From contig NJBH01000032.1 of the NCBI GenBank assembly GCA_005223125.1, positions 1 through 45,540 on the forward strand: a DNA stretch of 45,540 nt, given 5' to 3'. This DNA is from Promethearchaeota archaeon Loki_b32. Lineage in GTDB: Archaea > Asgardarchaeota > Lokiarchaeia > Sigyniarchaeales > SOKP01. Below the pieces are notes generated by a model that did no database searches, had not been told where the DNA came from, and saw only the letters and a program-made list of their open reading frames with translations. Positions 36,404 to 45,540 of the stretch are shown here, piece by piece. Each line of letters begins with the position of its first letter. Within the stretch, counting starts at the first letter, position 1. A program made the translations under genes and the position numbers.

Positions 36404-37441
36404 ATGAGTCAAAACCAGATATTGTGTATTACGTATTTTGATCAAGTTATTGGACCTAGTACTTTTTATTCCAGTGAGCTGTTAACCATATCCACTGATA
36501 CTCCTGATATAAACAGAATCCTTGAATTCAATGAAGAAGAGGGAACTTTCATTTTTGCTTATAGAAAGTTTCAAACAGTTAATCATATCTTTTTTATAGA
36601 TTCCGATTTAGCACGAGGAGGCAAAGAGTTAATGATGATTACTTATATGATCAAAACGGCGATTTTTAAAGATGAGATTGTAGATGTTTTCAGGTATTTA
36701 GATTCAAAAGGTCCTGTTTTAGAGGATTTTGCTTCCGATATTAAGAGATTAAATGAGTTAACACCATTTTTACACGTAAAGAAGAGTGGTTTAAATAGTG
36801 ATTATGCGTTAGAATTAGCTAATGAAGAATTAAAACACAGCTTTTTGAACATTTTCAATAAATATTTTAAGAAATTAGCCCCTAAATACCGATTAGAAAC
36901 CCCGATAAAAGACAAACGTCTGATAAAAAAAATCTTTATAATTGGAGGTCCAAGAGTTGGTAAAACTACATTTTTGAAAAATATTGAATTAATTCAATTC
37001 TTAAATATTAAAAGAAATGATTTACCAAGTAGAATTTTTGAAGTAGTTATTGAAAACCTCGAAATCTTGAAATATGATAAAAATTTAAGTCAATTTGAAT
37101 GCAAGGAATTTGAAAATTTGGAAAATTGTGTAAGTTTCTCTCAGGGTTTTATTCTTCTATTTAATTTGTCAGACAAAGATTCAGCTCTGAAAACAAAAGA
37201 AATTTTTCAAATCGTTGATAACACTCGACTAGAATTAGAAGCTGATTTGACTCCAATATTAATAATTGGAAATAAATTTTATGATAAGGAAGAATTGGAG
37301 CCAGAATTTATTTATAAAACTTTTGAAATAAAAGAATTAAGAGAATTAGGAGTTAAAATCAAGTATTTTCCAATAAATATTCTCAAAGAAGATGAAAAAA
37401 CTATGGATGCACTAAGATGGCTAATAAAAACCATAGTTTAG
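36404..37441 (+). CDS. Longin-like domain fused to a degenerate GTPase
   Basis: 345 residues. Residues 1-115 have longin-type strands (ILCITYFDQVIGPSTFYSSE) and a helix pair with the pattern seen in many archaeal longin proteins. After a linker the G domain has a sound P-loop GGPRVGKTT (181-189), but I find no DxxG of G3, and G4 is NKFYD instead of NKxD. It may bind a nucleotide without switching normally. Longin-GTPase pairs are known in eukaryotic vesicle systems and Asgard archaea. ATG 36404 was preferred to the overlapping GTG one codon earlier. Confidence 0.7.
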   Translation: MSQNQILCITYFDQVIGPSTFYSSELLTISTDTPDINRILEFNEEEGTFIFAYRKFQTVNHIFFIDSDLARGGKELMMITYMIKTAIFKDEIVDVFRYLDSKGPVLEDFASDIKRLNELTPFLHVKKSGLNSDYALELANEELKHSFLNIFNKYFKKLAPKYRLETPIKDKRLIKKIFIIGGPRVGKTTFLKNIELIQFLNIKRNDLPSRIFEVVIENLEILKYDKNLSQFECKEFENLENCVSFSQGFILLFNLSDKDSALKTKEIFQIVDNTRLELEADLTPILIIGNKFYDKEELEPEFIYKTFEIKELRELGVKIKYFPINILKEDEKTMDALRWLIKTIV

Positions 37442-37581
37442 CTTCAAATTCAAAATTAAAGCATGTCATAAGATTTCTTACCATTCAATTGAGCATCCAG
37501 CAAATCTTATAAATCATTATAAATATAATAAATAAAAACAGTAAAGCATTCAATCTAAAATAACATTCTAAAGCAGAAAAA

Positions 37582-37938
37582 ATGGCATTTAAGGGTATTG
37601 GTTGGGGAATCATATTTGTAATTACTGCGGTAATATATTCTGCAATTCCCACTTACCTAATAATTAGGTTTTGGGTATGGTTAAACAGTTTTCCAGTATA
37701 TACTTTATCATTGTTTATGCTATTTTTATGGATTGTTGCAATCATCATTGTTTTGATTTATATTGTAGCTATGATAAGAGCCTTTATACAAAGAAATAAT
37801 AAAGAGGGTCTAGGTATCCCAAAAGGAGTTAAAGGTTTTGGGTTAGTTTCCAGTATAATAGTTGTATCGTTTATGTTAATATGGTATTTTATATTCAACC
37901 AAATCGCTTTTTTCTCTATGATTCCACCTCCACCTTAA
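37582..37938 (+). CDS. Small three-helix membrane protein
   Basis: 118 residues with three hydrophobic stretches (about 6-28, 38-65 and 88-112), ending in MIPPPP. No catalytic motif or known family is seen. The last 23 bases overlap the end of the geranylgeranyl reductase gene on the other strand, so the genes converge with a shared 3' end. Confidence 0.6.
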   Translation: MAFKGIGWGIIFVITAVIYSAIPTYLIIRFWVWLNSFPVYTLSLFMLFLWIVAIIIVLIYIVAMIRAFIQRNNKEGLGIPKGVKGFGLVSSIIVVSFMLIWYFIFNQIAFFSMIPPPP

Positions 37939-39139
37939 AAAATATCAAAAGCAGCAACCTGACAAGTAATTCTGGATTCTTCATAAGAAATTTAAAGAAA
38001 AAAGAAATAACAAAAGGAAGCTTTAGTAATTGAAATAATAAAGCTTTTGGAAAATCCATATCACCATATAGTGAAAAGTGATTTTCAATTTTTGTGGTTT
38101 TTATTATTTGGAACAATTTTTCGAAGTCTTTTTCAGAAAATCTTTCCAAAAATAACCTAATTAAATAATGAGTTTTCAATTCTCTTCCAATAATAGATCT
38201 ACATGGAATTTCATAATATTTTTTGATTGTTTTCTTTGAGAAATTCTTTTGTTTAAAACATGTTTTAATACAGTTTGCAGCATATTTTGCTGCTATCAAT
38301 AGCATTATAATTCCACCTCCGGTAGTTGCTTTAACTTGACACGCAGAATCCCCTAGTAATAAAATATTTTCAAAAGCAAGCTTATTCATCAAACCAAAGG
38401 GTATAAGTCCTCCTTGTTGATCAATTTTCTGTTTCATGTTAAGGTTAATTCTATTTAAAAAAACACGAAAGTTATTTACGATATTTTTTGAACTTGCTAT
38501 GCCAATACGATAAATTCTTTTTCCTTCTGGAACAATCCACCCAAATAATTCTTTCCATCGTTTATCAAAAAACATTGCCGCTTCGTTTTCATCAAATTGC
38601 CCTTTAATCCGAATTTGAGTAGCATATAAATTCTTATTTTTTATTCCTAATGATTTTGCTACTGATGATAAAGGTCCATCGCACCCAACCAACATTTTAG
38701 CTTTTAGTTTTCTTTTTGAAGTTTCAATTAATACAAGTTTTTGATGATTATCCCTCACATATTTAAAGCTTTTAAATCTTTCTCCAAAAATATATGTGAT
38801 ATTTTCATTTAGTTTAATTTTATTAAAAAATAAACGATCCAGACCAATCCTATCAATTATATATGGTTCTTCCTTTCCAGATAATTTAATATATACTCCT
38901 GATGGCCCAACAATCTTAGCTGTTTTTACACGATTTAATATAATTTCCTTGGGTAAATCAATTAACCTACTTAATTTTTGAGAAACAATACCAGCACATT
39001 GAAAAGGTAGACCTACTTGTTCATGTTCTTCTATAACTATAATTTTCAAATTAGTGTTAGATAATAAATAACATAAATAGTTCCCAGAAATACTTCCTCC
39101 AACGATACAAACATCAAAACTAGCTAAATTTCCATCCAT
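37916..39139 (-). CDS. Geranylgeranyl reductase family FAD enzyme
   Basis: 407 residues. The FAD site GGSISG (14-19) opens the protein, followed by GLPFQCAGIVS (about 43-53), a block conserved in archaeal geranylgeranyl reductases, then VGCDGPLSSVAKSLG near 147 and LLGDSACQVKATTGGGI near 263. These enzymes saturate the isoprenoid chains of membrane ether lipids, or related quinone tails. The protein is a soluble, perhaps membrane-associated, flavoenzyme. A C-terminal hydrophobic stretch may contact the membrane. It overlaps the small membrane-protein gene by 23 bases; the stop is TAG. Confidence 0.82.
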   Translation of the reverse strand: MDGNLASFDVCIVGGSISGNYLCYLLSNTNLKIIVIEEHEQVGLPFQCAGIVSQKLSRLIDLPKEIILNRVKTAKIVGPSGVYIKLSGKEEPYIIDRIGLDRLFFNKIKLNENITYIFGERFKSFKYVRDNHQKLVLIETSKRKLKAKMLVGCDGPLSSVAKSLGIKNKNLYATQIRIKGQFDENEAAMFFDKRWKELFGWIVPEGKRIYRIGIASSKNIVNNFRVFLNRINLNMKQKIDQQGGLIPFGLMNKLAFENILLLGDSACQVKATTGGGIIMLLIAAKYAANCIKTCFKQKNFSKKTIKKYYEIPCRSIIGRELKTHYLIRLFLERFSEKDFEKLFQIIKTTKIENHFSLYGDMDFPKALLFQLLKLPFVISFFFKFLMKNPELLVRLLLLIFFKVEVES

Positions 39140-39197
39140 TATAAAATCTTATGATAATAATCAATTAGAAGTTTATGGAAGGAATGTCAAAAATTTC

Positions 39198-40220
39198 TTA
39201 TTTTATATATTTCATTTCTTCTTTAGGAATTGAGCGAAGTCCCAAAGATATCATCATTCCATATACAATAGCTAATGTTACACTCTTGAAAACAGGATTA
39301 CGGTCAACAGATAAATCAGTTCTTGGAAATAAAATTGGAAAAACCTTCTTAACAATATATTTTGTTTCTGGCTTCTCATCATGATATTTAATAATTAAAG
39401 ATTTAAATAACTCCATAAAAGATTCATGTTCTAAAAGAATTTCTCGAACATTTTTTTTTCCATTTATCACTCCAAAATGGCCAAAACCAGCCATTAAAGG
39501 ATTTAATTGTTTTAGATTTACCAGAGTTCTCATATACTCTTCATGGTTGTAATAGATTGGCATAGATGTTGGCATTGTTAACAATTTTGAGTCGTGATAT
39601 ATTGTACCATTAGCTTCTCCTAGAAAAATAAAATCTATTAAATTATCTTTAATTAAAACAGGAGTTTGGTGATCTGGGGTGTGTCCGGGGGTTTTTAATA
39701 TAGCTAATTTTACCTCTGATCCTTTGGCAGTAAACGTCTCAATCACATCTAATCGATTAGGGTTGGAACTAAAACATGTGCTTGGTTCAATTATTTTAAA
39801 AGCTTGTTCTTCAATAAGCTTCATTTCACCGACCAGATTGCCATATGTACTTCGTCCTCGATTTAAATGATTTTCATAATCATTTAAAAGCGTCTTAGTC
39901 AATTTGTTTGTGAGAATTTTAACGTTTGGATTATGCTGTTTTATTTCCTCATATAATTTCCACATTCCACCATTATGATCAAAATGATGGTGAGATGTTA
40001 TAAGATATTTGAATGTTGATAAAGGAATTTGATTTTTTTTGATATTTCTTAATAATTTTTTAATTTCTAATGATGACCCACAATCAAACAAGATTGAGCA
40101 ATCATCAAATTCCCCAAGGAAAGCAGAAAGCATTCTTGCCTTGCCGTATGCCTTTAAATCAATATGGTGGATATAATCGTTGATCTTTCCTGATTTAAGA
40201 GTTATAACATCTTTAACCAT
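39198..40220 (-). CDS. Metallo-beta-lactamase-fold hydrolase
   Basis: 340 residues. The HxHxDH motif appears as HHHFDH (77-82) preceded by YLITS, and a GHTPDHQ block (about 180-186) gives the next His. EANG and GHFG follow. Such enzymes hydrolyse thioesters, phosphoesters or lactones using two metals, and substrate cannot be read from sequence. The C-terminal 80 residues are helical. It lies 58 bases from the geranylgeranyl reductase gene and is transcribed in the same direction, perhaps as one unit. Confidence 0.82.
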   Translation of the reverse strand: MVKDVITLKSGKINDYIHHIDLKAYGKARMLSAFLGEFDDCSILFDCGSSLEIKKLLRNIKKNQIPLSTFKYLITSHHHFDHNGGMWKLYEEIKQHNPNVKILTNKLTKTLLNDYENHLNRGRSTYGNLVGEMKLIEEQAFKIIEPSTCFSSNPNRLDVIETFTAKGSEVKLAILKTPGHTPDHQTPVLIKDNLIDFIFLGEANGTIYHDSKLLTMPTSMPIYYNHEEYMRTLVNLKQLNPLMAGFGHFGVINGKKNVREILLEHESFMELFKSLIIKYHDEKPETKYIVKKVFPILFPRTDLSVDRNPVFKSVTLAIVYGMMISLGLRSIPKEEMKYIK

Positions 40221-40319
40221 ATAAAAAGAAATTAAAAATACAATAAGAAGTATTTTATTACAAAAAATCTGTAGTTTCAGATTATTCTCTTTAAAAATTT
40301 GACAAAAAAAAGGATTCTC

Positions 40320-42503
40320 TTAAAGGTTTAATTTTTGTTTCCATATTTTCATGGATAATTTTAATTCCTCTCTTTCTGCGCGGCTTAAAATTTCAGGATT
40401 CCCTTTAAGTTCAGAACTAGTATTATGGATATTTTTTAATATGCTATTATATCCCTCCATTTTCACATATTCATTTTGAAATTTCTCTAATGCTAATGAA
40501 ATCTCCGTTCCTGTCATATTTTCCAAATTATTGACAATCCCATCAAATTGGCTTGAAATTACTGGTTTAGCGGTTTCAACAGCTTCTTTTTCTTCTGAAA
40601 CTTCTTCTTCAGGTGGAATTGTTATTACCGGCTCATGAACAAAAGGTTCTTCTCTTAAAGGTTTTTCTAGTACAGATTTTTTTATCATTCGCATTATCTC
40701 TTTCCTTGCAGACACCCAAGCATCCTCCAGCACGGGCACGAAGATTTTGATATGTTCTTCAATTATACTCCCAATCCCTGCAATTTCTGTCACATCTTCT
40801 CCCCTAAATTCGGTTTTAGACAGTACACATAGGATTACTTCTTCATAATCTTTATTAATCCCCCAAAGATTTTGTAAAGCTCTATTTCTATAATCTACGT
40901 TATCCATTTTATCCATTTCTCTCATAATTGCTTCATGTTCAGGTATGGTTGGATCAATATACGTAGCAATTCTGAAATTTATACGGGAAGGTCGGGCTTT
41001 TATCGCCTCAATCTCAATATCTGATAGATTAGGAGCAACGATTAAAACTCTCATTTTAGCCTTCGAAATCTCTTCATTAATATGAGCTCTAGCTGCTTCT
41101 GGAGAGCGAATAAACCAGATATCTTTCATAGTAATGCCTCGTTTACCCTTAGCTTGGTTCCAAAATTCTCTAGTAGTAATTTCGCTCACTTCTAACCTTC
41201 TTAGAATATCTGAAAGTGTGTTATCTAAAGTATCAACAATTCCTTTCGAAAAAATATCTTTAATATTACCAAATGATTGAAAAATCCCTCCAGAAAGGCC
41301 ATCAATTCTTTCTTCTGCTAATTTTACCGCTTTATTAAAATTTTCTGAGATTCCTGAAAAAATCTTGTCTTTATCATCTCCTGATTTTGAAGCAAGTGTT
41401 TCGATGCTTTTTACAGCATCTTGAAGTGAATCTTTTAATTTTGAAACGATTTCAGTATTTATACCTTGTGTTGCTTTTTTCAATTCATCTGCAAATACAG
41501 TTTGACTCACACTTAGTTGTACATTTAAATTGTCAGTAATGTCTTTTAGACGGCTAGCAATGACCTTATCAATTACATCACCAACAGCTTGTTGAATTAC
41601 TCCTAAACGTAATTTCTGTAAATTTTCTGTAATTGTCTTTTTGATGTCACCAAATTGAGATCTTAAATCTTCTACTTGATTTTTAATTATTTGAGATGTT
41701 TTAACGTTAAGATTTTCAAATTGTTTTGTTAGGCTACCAATTTGATCATCGGAAAGAGTTTTAGAAAGATCTCCTATATTTGAGATATCTTCTGTTATTG
41801 TTCTAATCTGATCAATTGCTGAAAGTGTCTCATCAAATTCTTGTTTTTGAGCATGGATTTGAGAAAGCATTTTTTCCTTCAAATCTCCCATCACTTCGCT
41901 TGAATCTTTTAGCTTTTCCATATCTTGTGCCTCTGTTTCAAGCTGAGAGAAAGATTTTTCTAGTTGTTTAGGAATTCTTGATTTTATATCAGAGATATAT
42001 GTATAGAAAGTCTTCAATTGAGCAATTAGGGCAGCATAAGGAGGTAACGCTTGATAGTGAGGTGTTGCGCCTACAATTTCTTTAAATAAGCCTTTTTCAA
42101 CAAATTTATCTGCAATTTCTTTACATTTTTCTTTTGGTTTGTCAATTAAAATTGACATTTCACCAATAGATACTGCTTCGCGTCCTGTAGTTCTAAAATA
42201 TAGGTCTATTTCCTCATCTGATAAGTCTATTTCACTCAATACCTGTTTTGTTAATTCTTTCGAATAAGAAACATCTTTTTCTTTTTCAATAACGTCCTTA
42301 ATTTCAAAATTCTCAACTTCTAGATACTGGTTAATGAAAACAATTAATTTATGAGCAGGTTCACCATGAATATCTTCTTTTTTCATTGGAAACTTTTTAA
42401 TTTCTTTATATTCATCAGCAGAAATCGGAAATTTAACCTCTTTTAAGCACATCTTACACGTTATTGGAACCTCAACTATATCTTTATCTTTAAATAGATA
42501 CAT
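40320..42503 (-). CDS. Winged-helix, coiled-coil protein with a TrmB/PLD-like C-terminal domain
   Basis: 727 residues. The N-terminus has a CKMCLKEV pair and a winged-helix-like segment (about 70-170). Residues about 175-450 are a long coiled coil with heptads. Residues about 465-620 form an alpha/beta domain with the pattern of TrmB effector or phospholipase-D-like folds (PEAARAHINEEISKAK, VLIVAPNLSDIEI), but no HxK active site is seen. The C-terminal tail is acidic, then helical. It looks like a large DNA-binding or scaffold protein. Its start is 34 bases downstream of the end of the next upstream gene (42538), forming an operon. Confidence 0.65.
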   Translation of the reverse strand: MYLFKDKDIVEVPITCKMCLKEVKFPISADEYKEIKKFPMKKEDIHGEPAHKLIVFINQYLEVENFEIKDVIEKEKDVSYSKELTKQVLSEIDLSDEEIDLYFRTTGREAVSIGEMSILIDKPKEKCKEIADKFVEKGLFKEIVGATPHYQALPPYAALIAQLKTFYTYISDIKSRIPKQLEKSFSQLETEAQDMEKLKDSSEVMGDLKEKMLSQIHAQKQEFDETLSAIDQIRTITEDISNIGDLSKTLSDDQIGSLTKQFENLNVKTSQIIKNQVEDLRSQFGDIKKTITENLQKLRLGVIQQAVGDVIDKVIASRLKDITDNLNVQLSVSQTVFADELKKATQGINTEIVSKLKDSLQDAVKSIETLASKSGDDKDKIFSGISENFNKAVKLAEERIDGLSGGIFQSFGNIKDIFSKGIVDTLDNTLSDILRRLEVSEITTREFWNQAKGKRGITMKDIWFIRSPEAARAHINEEISKAKMRVLIVAPNLSDIEIEAIKARPSRINFRIATYIDPTIPEHEAIMREMDKMDNVDYRNRALQNLWGINKDYEEVILCVLSKTEFRGEDVTEIAGIGSIIEEHIKIFVPVLEDAWVSARKEIMRMIKKSVLEKPLREEPFVHEPVITIPPEEEVSEEKEAVETAKPVISSQFDGIVNNLENMTGTEISLALEKFQNEYVKMEGYNSILKNIHNTSSELKGNPEILSRAEREELKLSMKIWKQKLNL

Positions 42504-42537
42504 ATCTAATAATCATCTCTTTTCTATATTTTAAATC

Positions 42538-43791
42538 CTAAAATTTTACTTTTTCGGGATATGTTATTTCTAATAAACTAAGTGCTTTTTTTGCAATTTC
42601 ATGAGTGATTGCTGCATCAGAGTCTTGATTTTTATAAGCGGCTCTAATTTTCGGAAGTAAAAATTCTGGAAAAACTATCAATGGTTTTATGTCGGTTAAT
42701 AGACATATCCATTTTCGATCATTTTCATCGGTAACTTCCGTAATAATATTTAAATTCTTTAAATCTTCTAATAGAATTTCAGTTACAGCGAATTCTGAAA
42801 ATATTTTCGGAATTTTATCCATTGGATAATGATTATGCCTCATTAATACAAAAAAATCGTAAACATCTGGATTCAGAAGAATTGATGCCAATTTTCTTGT
42901 TTCTTCAATTGCTTGTGTATATGGATCATAATTCGCAAAAAAATCAATAACGTTTTGTCTATAAAGAGGTAGCAACTCATTATTTGTTTCTTTAAAGTGG
43001 TTTAATAAATTTTCATTAGGGAAGCGAGCCAACATTATATCTTTAACAAGAAATAAATATTCTCCTTGATGTGTAATTTCCCCTGTTTTTTTATCTTTCT
43101 CACCTTTTATCCAATCACGGCGAATTAAATTTAATTCTAAAAATGGTTGAAGTAGGATGTCTACATTTATAGTTGCAGTCATTTTTTCTAATATATTCTT
43201 CATTTCCTTTTTTGAAATGGGATATTCTCGTAAAATTTCCAAGATTTTCAAGCGTTCTTCACTATTATAGATTAATGCTACTTTCTGAAGTTTATCTAAA
43301 TTGGATAATCTGTCAATTTGAAAAATAGTGAATTTAATTTCATTTTTTAGTCTTATATTTATATTTTCAATTAATGAAAGTTGTTTTGAATTTCTGGCTC
43401 TTGTTAATTTATCAATAATAGTATCTAATCTACTTCCCATATGTCTTATTAGATCCTCAAATATCTCAATTTCATCATCTAATTCAAATATTGAAATTGC
43501 CAAGTATTGCGTTCCGTCAGCAACTTGTTTAAAATAAGATATCACTTGATAAGGTGTTTCTTTTAATCTTCCTTCGTAAAAATTGCTATAACTATATTTA
43601 ACTCCAGAAAGTCCAGTAGTATGCTGATAAAAAATAGCAAAAATGTCGTTTTCAGCAATCAATCCTGAAAATTCATCTTCATCAAATTTTTCCTCACGAA
43701 ATATTAATTGAATTGGTTCAAATTCCGGTTCTATCTCGCCCGACTCTTTTTGATTAATTTTAAACTGAAATGTCAAAATACTTTGGATCAA
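42538..43791 (-). CDS. Longin-like N-terminus with winged-helix domains
   Basis: 417 residues. Residues 1-140 have longin-like features: strands in LTFQFKIN, FAIFYQHTTGLSG and YLAISIFELDDEIEIFEDLIRHM, ending in a helix. After a helical linker, residues about 170-250 form a winged helix (ERLKILEILREYPISKKEMKNIL), and a second helix-turn-helix-like part lies near 310-370. It is first in the operon with the coiled-coil gene. Longin domains joined to DNA-binding domains are unusual; function is unknown. The stop is TAG. Confidence 0.6.
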   Translation of the reverse strand: MIQSILTFQFKINQKESGEIEPEFEPIQLIFREEKFDEDEFSGLIAENDIFAIFYQHTTGLSGVKYSYSNFYEGRLKETPYQVISYFKQVADGTQYLAISIFELDDEIEIFEDLIRHMGSRLDTIIDKLTRARNSKQLSLIENINIRLKNEIKFTIFQIDRLSNLDKLQKVALIYNSEERLKILEILREYPISKKEMKNILEKMTATINVDILLQPFLELNLIRRDWIKGEKDKKTGEITHQGEYLFLVKDIMLARFPNENLLNHFKETNNELLPLYRQNVIDFFANYDPYTQAIEETRKLASILLNPDVYDFFVLMRHNHYPMDKIPKIFSEFAVTEILLEDLKNLNIITEVTDENDRKWICLLTDIKPLIVFPEFLLPKIRAAYKNQDSDAAITHEIAKKALSLLEITYPEKVKF

Positions 43792-43937
43792 CTATATCAC
43801 TGATATATAAGTTTTTTAAATTAAAATAATATAATTATTTCTTAAGTATTATTTATTATTATTATTTAATTAAATTTTATTCAAATTAAAATAAATTAGA
43901 AATTTAGAAATTCCAAATAATTGGTGAAATGTGTTAA

Positions 43938-45540
43938 ATGAAAGCTAAGAACAGTCTTAAAATAATTATTTCTTTTATGTTTGTTATCCTAATTATATCT
44001 TCATTAAGTTTGTTTATAGGAAAAAGTACTTTAAACAAAATTTATATAGACACAAAAGCGTTTGAAGGACTTAAAACATCTCGAACTACATCCCATAACA
44101 ATATTTCATGGGTAGTTAATCCAACTTTTGAAGATCCAGTAGATCCATGGTTTTCATCTATTGACGGAGATATTTCTGATGCTATTACATCAACAAGCCC
44201 AAATCAAGCAAATTTTGCTATTATTGGAAATTCAGGAAAATACAATTTTACTGAAATCCCCGATGAGACATGGCAAGTTAGTTCTAATCCTGAATGGGGT
44301 CCTTTGCCTGATTTAGCATATTATAATAATAATTATAGTACTGATAATTATGGGGCTTTTCTTACTTATACATGGGATGAAAATGGTGCAGGAGGTCAAC
44401 TTGGGCAATTACCTAGTGTACAGTGGAAAAAAATAATTCCCAACGTCCCAGTTGACATGTCAGATTATATTATCACCTCTGCATCGCTTAAAGTAATATT
44501 TAATGCAACAGTTCAAGCCACTGACCATACCAATGGGGGTATAGATTGCCCTGGTGATACCGTTGGTCAATTTTTTAATGGTGATTTTGTAAGATTTTAT
44601 GTTAAGCTTTCCGATCCAAACAATATTACCAGATTTTCCCAAGCATATAATCAATCTCGTTATTTAGGTCAAGATGCTCGAGCTGATGGGTTTGGAAAAG
44701 ATCATTTTCCAAATAGCATATTATCTCCTTCAGAAAGTCGCTTAATTGGAGATTTGGAAAGTTTATTCAAATTGAATCACACCAGTCTTACAATTCTTAT
44801 AGGAATTAATATTTTCTGTGAAGATAATAATGCTGCTTTTGATCATGATTATTGGGAGAAATTAAGAATTAAATATGTTAACCTAACATTCACATATGAG
44901 AAAAAAATTGATGAACATACTTCATTATCATGGAATCAAGAGTTAAATGCAATTAATGGCTCAAATGTTCAAATTACTGATGCTATTCTTAGATTTAAGT
45001 TTAAAATCGATCAAAATTGGACCGAATCCTCCCAAAATTCCCATATCCGAATTTTCATTGATGATAGAAAATATCAGCAAACTATAAGTCTAATCGACTA
45101 TGTGTTTTCATCTTCTTTTCAAGAAGCAAACACAGATGGTTATGATATCAGTTCGAAAATATTACCATATGAAAACTTCACTTTAACAATTCAAGTTTAT
45201 ATAGCTGATGAGTTTGGATTAGCTGAGGATATTACTATTTCTATAACAGATGTCAATTTATACATTTCTTATACAGAAACATTTCCCGATCCGCCTAGTA
45301 TTATTTCTGAACCTTGGTTTTTTTCAGCATTATTAGCCATAGTAAGTGTAGCAACCGTGTGTTTAGGTGGTTATTTCATCGCGTATCAGAGGGTTCTAAA
45401 ATATCCTAGACCTGTTAGAAAAGTGAGAAAATTCAAGAGAACTCTTAATAAAAGTTCTGCACCAGATGTACCAATAATGCCTAGGGAGATAGCTTTTAAA
45501 AAATCTTATAATAAAGAATTAAGTGGTACATCTAAATCTC
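43938..45540 (+). CDS. Large surface protein, C-terminus cut by the window edge
   Basis: At least 534 residues, with no stop before the window ends. A signal anchor (about 8-30) is followed by an ectodomain of about 430 residues rich in Asn, Ser, Thr and aromatics, with many Asn-X-Ser/Thr sites and beta-strand patterns. A second hydrophobic segment (about 458-480; SALLAIVSVATVCLGGYFIAY) crosses the membrane, and a Lys/Arg-rich cytoplasmic part follows (KYPRPVRKVRKFKR), so the ectodomain faces outward. GGTGA ten bases before the ATG supports the start. It is divergent from the winged-helix operon. Function and full length are unknown. Confidence 0.75.
   Translation, partial: MKAKNSLKIIISFMFVILIISSLSLFIGKSTLNKIYIDTKAFEGLKTSRTTSHNNISWVVNPTFEDPVDPWFSSIDGDISDAITSTSPNQANFAIIGNSGKYNFTEIPDETWQVSSNPEWGPLPDLAYYNNNYSTDNYGAFLTYTWDENGAGGQLGQLPSVQWKKIIPNVPVDMSDYIITSASLKVIFNATVQATDHTNGGIDCPGDTVGQFFNGDFVRFYVKLSDPNNITRFSQAYNQSRYLGQDARADGFGKDHFPNSILSPSESRLIGDLESLFKLNHTSLTILIGINIFCEDNNAAFDHDYWEKLRIKYVNLTFTYEKKIDEHTSLSWNQELNAINGSNVQITDAILRFKFKIDQNWTESSQNSHIRIFIDDRKYQQTISLIDYVFSSSFQEANTDGYDISSKILPYENFTLTIQVYIADEFGLAEDITISITDVNLYISYTETFPDPPSIISEPWFFSALLAIVSVATVCLGGYFIAYQRVLKYPRPVRKVRKFKRTLNKSSAPDVPIMPREIAFKKSYNKELSGTSKS

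Noticed and set aside
1-45540. rRNA, tRNA genes, CRISPR arrays and insertion sequences
   Set aside because: No tRNA cloverleaf, conserved rRNA stretch, repeat-spacer array, transposase or long direct repeat was seen on reading both strands.

Overview
The window is AT-rich and looks like an Asgard archaeon of the Lokiarchaeia type. The evidence is three tandem Ras/Rab-like GTPases with the archaeal G3 variant WDxGGQ, a longin-like domain fused to a degenerate GTPase, a possible roadblock-like protein, archaeal-type HerA-like, geranylgeranyl-reductase and M42 peptidase genes, and selenocysteine-containing HdrA and MvhD proteins followed by a SECIS-like hairpin of eukaryotic appearance. I place it by protein content only; there is no rRNA, tRNA or CRISPR array in the window. 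No gap between genes exceeds about 300 bases, and most gaps are AT-rich with no signal I could defend. || Layout. 1-564: a fragment resembling a bacterial outer-membrane barrel, out of character with the rest and possibly a misassembled contig end. 654-2458: a cyclophilin-like protein, an ATC-hydrolase-like protein and a DUF364-type protein. 2539-4458: three small GTPases. 4468-8076 (minus): a RapA-like SNF2 ATPase. 8146-11916: a QueG-like Fe-S protein, then a 920-residue HdrD-like protein with a GltD/NfnB flavin module inserted into it. 12085-13869: oligoendopeptidase F. 14081-20623: the redox core: AOR tungsten oxidoreductase, its ferredoxin partner, HdrA with three in-frame UGA codons, MvhD with two, a SECIS-like element, and an FrhB/FdhB-like subunit. 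20759-22784: an overlapping pair of unknown genes. 22795-26932: a membrane zinc-ribbon protein, a polyferredoxin, a ProX-like tRNA editing protein, type I GAPDH and a membrane-anchored methyltransferase. 27074-27902: an MntA/HepT toxin-antitoxin pair. 27934-31389: a DUF2156 protein, a winged-helix regulator, an exported protein, a strong hairpin and a C_GCAxxG redox protein. 31608-39139: HerA-like ATPase, M42 peptidase, hydrolase-membrane fusion, longin/pseudoGTPase, small membrane protein and a geranylgeranyl reductase. 39198-43791 (minus): a metallo-beta-lactamase-fold protein and a two-gene operon of winged-helix/coiled-coil proteins. 43938-45540: the start of a large surface protein cut by the window edge. 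|| How the genes work together. AOR, its ferredoxin partner, HdrA, MvhD and the FdhB-like subunit look like one electron-transfer unit linking aldehyde or acyl oxidation, ferredoxin, and a flavin-based electron-bifurcating HdrA core; the HdrD-GltD fusion nearby could add an NAD(P)H and thiol/disulfide branch. UGA is read as selenocysteine five times here. None of the 37 other complete genes I checked ends in UGA (29 UAA, 8 UAG); the only UGA-terminated frame is the foreign-looking left-edge fragment.
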